Shown one piece after another: positions 5,928-8,327 of a DNA stretch of 8,327 bases; position 1 is the first letter of the stretch, and every line of letters begins with the position of its first letter. Made by a program: the position numbers and the translations under genes. The notes under the pieces are model-generated. The model worked only from the letters and a program-made list of their open reading frames with translations, made no database searches and was not told the DNA's origin. The stretch comes from a bacterium (GTDB lineage: Bacteria > Auribacterota > UBA3054 > B51-G9), in the NCBI GenBank assembly GCA_029933535.1, contig JAOZNZ010000078.1, positions 1,902 to 10,228 of the forward strand, read 5' to 3'.

Positions 5928-7805
5928 ATAATTCCCATACCATTTATGCAGTAAAAATAAATTCCATAGAGGAGCTTTGTTATCCGCTTTGCCGGATAAA
6001 TGTTCATCGAGTAATTTTCTGCACAGTTCCGGATTTACAAGTCCCGCTGATTTAATATTTTCAGTTGAAAGTACTTCTTCAAATTGCGGAGCGAGTTTAC
6101 CGCGAATCCATTTTTTCATAGGAATCCCAAATCCCCATTTTTTTCTGTAAATGAATTTTTTCGGATAATATTTCTCAGTAACTTTTTTCAGTAAATATTT
6201 CGTCTCCATTCCTTTTACTTTTAATCGCGACGGTATTTGCGCGGCAAGCTCAACAAGCTCGGTGTCCATAAATGGCTCTCGCACTTCCAAAGAAGTCAAC
6301 ATACTTGCCCGATCAACCTTGACATTAAAATTATCCTGCATAACAATTTTATAATCCAAAAACATTGTTTTGTTAACTATGTCGTTGATACCGGAATATT
6401 CTTCCGCTCTTTCAATAATCGGATTCGTCACTTCCTGGAGTAAAGGCATCCCGGTAAGTCTTTCAATTTGATCAGGCAAAAACGGGCTGACCCAAAACTG
6501 ATTTCTCAGTGCGAAATTATGATGAAGACTTTTAAAAAACGCTTCAACTTTTCCCTCACCGAAAAACACACTTCCGTCAGGAGAAGGCAGCCAACTCAAA
6601 GGTTTTTCCATGCACCATTTTCTTATGGGAGCCGGAACTTTTTCAAGTTGTGCAGCCCATCTTTGAGCAAAATATTTTGGATACCCGCCGAAAACTTCGT
6701 CTCCTCCATCACCACCCAGCGCGACAGTTACGTGTTGCCGTGTAAGTTTTGAAACGATATGTGTTGGTAAGATGGAAGAATCAGCCATAGGTTCATCCAT
6801 ATTGTTTAGCACATCATCCATTATGTCGAGAATTTGATCTGTCGCAACAGTAAATTCGTGATGATCTGTATTCATAATTTCAGCAGCCTGGCGCGACCAT
6901 TTTGATTCGTCATAAGCAGGTTCATCAACTTTAATACTGAATGTTTTTACATTCTTTGACGGCATTGCGCGGCACATCATAGCGACAATGAGACTTGAAT
7001 CAACTCCTCCGCTCAAAAACACTCCGAGAGGGACATCTGAAATAAGACGTTTTTTAACTGCCCGATAAAGAATTTCATCAACCATTTCTATCCAGTCTTT
7101 TTCCGGTCGGGGTTCAATTTTTTCAGGGAAAGTGTATTTCCAATATTGAACAGGAGAGCCGATAATTCCTTTTTCAATTACAAGATAATGTCCTTCAGGG
7201 ATTTTCTTTACATTATCAAAAATCGAGCGCGGAGTTAAAACATAAGAATATAATAAATACTGCTGTAAAGCAACTTGGTCTATTTCGGTCGTTACCGCAG
7301 GATGTTCAAGCAGAACTTTCATCTCCGAACCAAAAATAAAATGTCCCGATGAATCAAAATAATAAAGCGGCTTTTTACCTGCACGATCGCGTGCGATAAT
7401 TAATTTATCTTTTTGCTGATCGTAAACTGCTACTGCAAACATTCCATCGAGATGCTTTGCGAAACTGTCACCGTATTCCTGATAAAGGTGAACAACGACT
7501 TCGGTATCTGTATTTGTATAAAACTTATGGCCTTTAACGATTAATTTTTCGCGGAGTTCTTTAAAATTATATATTTCCCCGTTAAGAACTGTCCAGATTA
7601 CTTCTGTCTCATCGTGGATTGGCTGGTGACCTGTTGAAAGATCAATTATGCTTAAGCGGCGCATGGCGAGTGCGGTATTTTTATAAAAGTATTCACCGGC
7701 GTCATCGGGTCCCCGATGAAACATTTTATTATTCATATTATTGAGGATTTTTTTATAATCACCCAACACATTTTTTTTATCTATAAATCCGCAAATACCG
7801 CACAT
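5922..7805 (-). CDS. asnB: glutamine-hydrolysing asparagine synthase (AsnB family)
   Basis: The 627-residue enzyme uses glutamine nitrogen and ATP to convert aspartate to asparagine, or in polysaccharide loci may amidate a sugar acid or other substrate. The N-terminus MCGICGF exposes Cys2, the glutaminase nucleophile of class II amidotransferases, with RGPDD at 31-35 and NGEIYN at 75-80. The synthetase half has the PP-loop SGGVDSS at 265-271, GGDGGDE at 364-370 and EVREPFMD at 507-514. Length and motif order are those of a complete AsnB. The ATG at 7805 is fixed by the need for Cys at position 2. A sigma70-like promoter is visible upstream (7948-7920), with a heptamer repeat tract in the leader. 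Nearby exopolysaccharide genes make a glycan-linked role possible, but the domain sequence alone favours asparagine synthesis. Confidence 0.94.
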   Translation of the reverse strand: MCGICGFIDKKNVLGDYKKILNNMNNKMFHRGPDDAGEYFYKNTALAMRRLSIIDLSTGHQPIHDETEVIWTVLNGEIYNFKELREKLIVKGHKFYTNTDTEVVVHLYQEYGDSFAKHLDGMFAVAVYDQQKDKLIIARDRAGKKPLYYFDSSGHFIFGSEMKVLLEHPAVTTEIDQVALQQYLLYSYVLTPRSIFDNVKKIPEGHYLVIEKGIIGSPVQYWKYTFPEKIEPRPEKDWIEMVDEILYRAVKKRLISDVPLGVFLSGGVDSSLIVAMMCRAMPSKNVKTFSIKVDEPAYDESKWSRQAAEIMNTDHHEFTVATDQILDIMDDVLNNMDEPMADSSILPTHIVSKLTRQHVTVALGGDGGDEVFGGYPKYFAQRWAAQLEKVPAPIRKWCMEKPLSWLPSPDGSVFFGEGKVEAFFKSLHHNFALRNQFWVSPFLPDQIERLTGMPLLQEVTNPIIERAEEYSGINDIVNKTMFLDYKIVMQDNFNVKVDRASMLTSLEVREPFMDTELVELAAQIPSRLKVKGMETKYLLKKVTEKYYPKKFIYRKKWGFGIPMKKWIRGKLAPQFEEVLSTENIKSAGLVNPELCRKLLDEHLSGKADNKAPLWNLFLLHKWYGNYV

Positions 7806-7815
7806 GATTTAATCA

Positions 7816-7878
7816 GTTAATTGTTAATAGTGAATAGTTAATAGTTAATCGGTAATAGTTAATAGTTAATCGGTAATC
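7816..7878 (+). repeat. GTTAATN heptamer tract (nine units) in the asnB leader
   Basis: Nine heptamers lie in perfect register: GTTAATT, GTTAATA, GTGAATA, GTTAATA, GTTAATC, GGTAATA, GTTAATA, GTTAATC and GGTAATC. Within it a 21-bp block (7833-7853) is exactly duplicated at 7854-7874. Since the asnB promoter lies further right, the tract would be transcribed as part of the asnB 5' leader. Copy number could vary by slippage. Confidence 0.85.
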
Positions 7879-7919
7879 GGACCAACACTACCATCTACGA
7901 ACTACCATCTATAAAATAA

Positions 7920-7948
7920 ATTGTAACATAACTAAACATAAAATTCAA
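7920..7948 (-). promoter_or_regulatory. candidate asnB promoter (sigma70-like)
   Basis: On the - strand TTGAAT (7948-7943) is followed, after exactly 17 nt, by TACAAT (7925-7920), which matches four of six and five of six sigma70 consensus bases. Transcription would begin near 7913 and give a leader of about 105 nt before the asnB ATG. The -35 box directly abuts that of the pfk promoter. Confidence 0.55.
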
Positions 7949-7977
7949 TTGACAAATTTTTATTTAAATGTTATTCT
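7949..7977 (+). promoter_or_regulatory. candidate pfk promoter (sigma70-like)
   Basis: A perfect TTGACA (7949-7954) is followed after 17 nt by TATTCT (7972-7977), four of six to TATAAT. Transcription would begin near 7984 and give a leader of about 145 nt. The promoter shares its centre, CAATTG, with the oppositely directed asnB promoter. Confidence 0.55.
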
Positions 7978-7986
7978 TATTTAATC

Positions 7987-8025
7987 GACAAATTTTGTCA
8001 TTTGCAATCAACGATAAAATTTGTT
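7987..8025 (+). promoter_or_regulatory. inverted repeat in the pfk leader, possible operator or RNA hairpin
   Basis: ACAAATTTTGTC (7988-7999) and GATAAAATTTGT (8013-8024) can pair over 12 bp with one G-U pair around a 13-nt loop. The left arm also holds a perfect 13-bp palindrome, GACAAA, T, TTTGTC (7987-7999). The word GACAAATTTT occurs again at 7951-7960, inside the promoter, 36 bp upstream. This spacing would suit a regulator bound at repeated sites or a structured leader. It does not match a regulator box that I recognise. Confidence 0.45.
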
Positions 8026-8031
8026 TGCACC

Positions 8032-8076
8032 CATTGCGTCCATTGTGTCCATTTGGTCCATTTGGTCCATTTGGTC
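8032..8076 (+). repeat. 9-bp tandem repeat (five units) in the pfk leader
   Basis: Five units in register, CATTGCGTC, CATTGTGTC and three of CATTTGGTC, are followed by a partial CAC. The last three units are identical and the first two diverge at two or three positions, the pattern expected of recent slippage expansion. It lies between the putative pfk promoter and start codon. Confidence 0.85.
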
Positions 8077-8106
8077 CACTAAAATACTAAATAACAACAG
8101 GCAGTC

Positions 8107-8133
8107 ATGTCAAACATAAAAATAACTCTATGA
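8107..8133 (+). CDS. possible 8-codon leader ORF overlapping the pfk start
   Basis: The short frame MSNIKITL starts with ATG at 8107 and ends in a TGA at 8131-8133 that overlaps the pfk ATG (8130-8132) as ATGA. An AGG (8099-8101) lies 5 nt before its ATG, a better Shine-Dalgarno position than any seen directly before pfk. It could feed ribosomes onto pfk by translational coupling. At eight codons, chance is a real alternative. Confidence 0.25.
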   Translation: MSNIKITL

Positions 8134-8327
8134 AAAATGCTATAGTCGCTCAATCAGGTGGACCGTCACCGGTAATTAATTCGTCGCTGCAAGGCGTAAT
8201 TGAAGCCTGCCGCGATTGTCCCGACTCTATCAGAACACTTTTTGGCTCGTTCCACGGAATTGAAGGTATTCTAACAGAAAATATTTTCAGCCTGTCAGAA
8301 CAAAAACCCGAAGAAGTCGCATTACTT
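8130..8327 (+). CDS. phosphofructokinase family protein, N-terminal part (cut by window edge)
   Basis: The first 66 codons are present and the frame runs open to the window edge. The product phosphorylates fructose 6-phosphate to fructose 1,6-bisphosphate in glycolysis. The N-terminus MKNAIVAQSGGPSPVINSSL holds the family's glycine loop (SGGPSPVIN at 9-17), and FGSFHGIEGIL at 39-49 matches the conserved GxxG(I/L) strand-helix of PF00365. The GGPSPVIN form resembles the roughly 400-residue group often annotated as pyrophosphate-dependent, rather than the GGDAPGMN of ATP-dependent PfkA. The GGDGS or GGDD residues that separate ATP from pyrophosphate use lie beyond the window, so the phosphate donor is undecided. 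It is divergent from asnB and has a leader with an inverted repeat and a 9-bp tandem repeat. Confidence 0.88.
   Translation, partial: MKNAIVAQSGGPSPVINSSLQGVIEACRDCPDSIRTLFGSFHGIEGILTENIFSLSEQKPEEVALL

Larger units (their letters stand above)
7806..8129. other. 324-bp divergent control region between asnB and pfk
   Basis: This gap holds, left to right, a nine-unit heptamer tract (7816-7878), back-to-back promoters for asnB and pfk (7920-7977), an inverted repeat (7987-8025), a five-unit 9-bp tandem repeat (8032-8076) and a tiny ORF whose stop overlaps the pfk start. Apart from that tiny ORF I see no coding sequence and no known riboswitch fold. Confidence 0.75.

Noticed and set aside
5834..6752. 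Three + strand frames within and beside asnB
   Set aside because: Antisense to a complete AsnB; the first begins in repeat DNA, and none shows a known motif.
7987..8129. Riboswitch in the pfk leader
   Set aside because: Only a simple hairpin and a tandem repeat are seen; no known aptamer core could be recognised.

Overview
The window is AT-rich chromosomal DNA carrying seven genes, six complete and one cut by the right edge. It looks like a free-living bacterium of the Bacteroidota/Ignavibacteriota (FCB) side. That is an inference from the short PUA-less glutamate 5-kinase, A-rich leaders with weak or absent Shine-Dalgarno sequences, a TAnnTTTG-type promoter before the diadenylate cyclase gene, and intergenic DNA full of short-period repeats and hairpin elements. 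No rRNA, tRNA, transposase, CRISPR array or phage gene was seen.

Layout. On the + strand at the left, a 71-bp tandem repeat with hairpins (1-126) leads directly into proB (glutamate 5-kinase), followed 42 nt later by an rluD-family pseudouridine synthase gene. After a convergent 200-bp gap come four genes on the - strand. Reading from their promoter side these are an asparagine synthase gene (asnB, 7805-5922), a uroporphyrinogen-decarboxylase-like gene (5799-4732), a membrane diadenylate cyclase gene (dacA/cdaA type, 4336-3554) and, only 3 nt further, a polyprenyl-phosphate sugar-1-phosphate transferase gene (3550-2126). At the right edge a phosphofructokinase-family gene starts on the + strand (8130 onward), divergent from asnB.

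How the genes may work together. dacA and the sugar transferase gene are almost certainly co-transcribed, which places c-di-AMP synthesis beside the first membrane step of exopolysaccharide assembly. asnB-type amidotransferases also occur in polysaccharide loci, so 2126-7805 may be a loose surface-glycan/signalling neighbourhood, but the 122-nt and 395-nt gaps argue against one single operon. proB, rluD and pfk are housekeeping genes.

The most unusual part is the intergenic DNA. Nearly every gap contains its own tract of 7-, 8- or 9-bp degenerate tandem repeats, and a GTTAWTR heptamer family recurs in four places. Two copies of a hairpin element sit exactly at the 3' ends of two - strand genes. 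Two inverted copies of a 40-bp GC-rich element bracket the uroporphyrinogen-decarboxylase-like gene. In the asnB/pfk divergent region two sigma70-like promoters lie back to back with directly abutting -35 boxes, and each transcript would carry a tandem-repeat tract in its leader. No complete new defence or enzyme system is visible; the repeat/hairpin layer is the best candidate for something undescribed.
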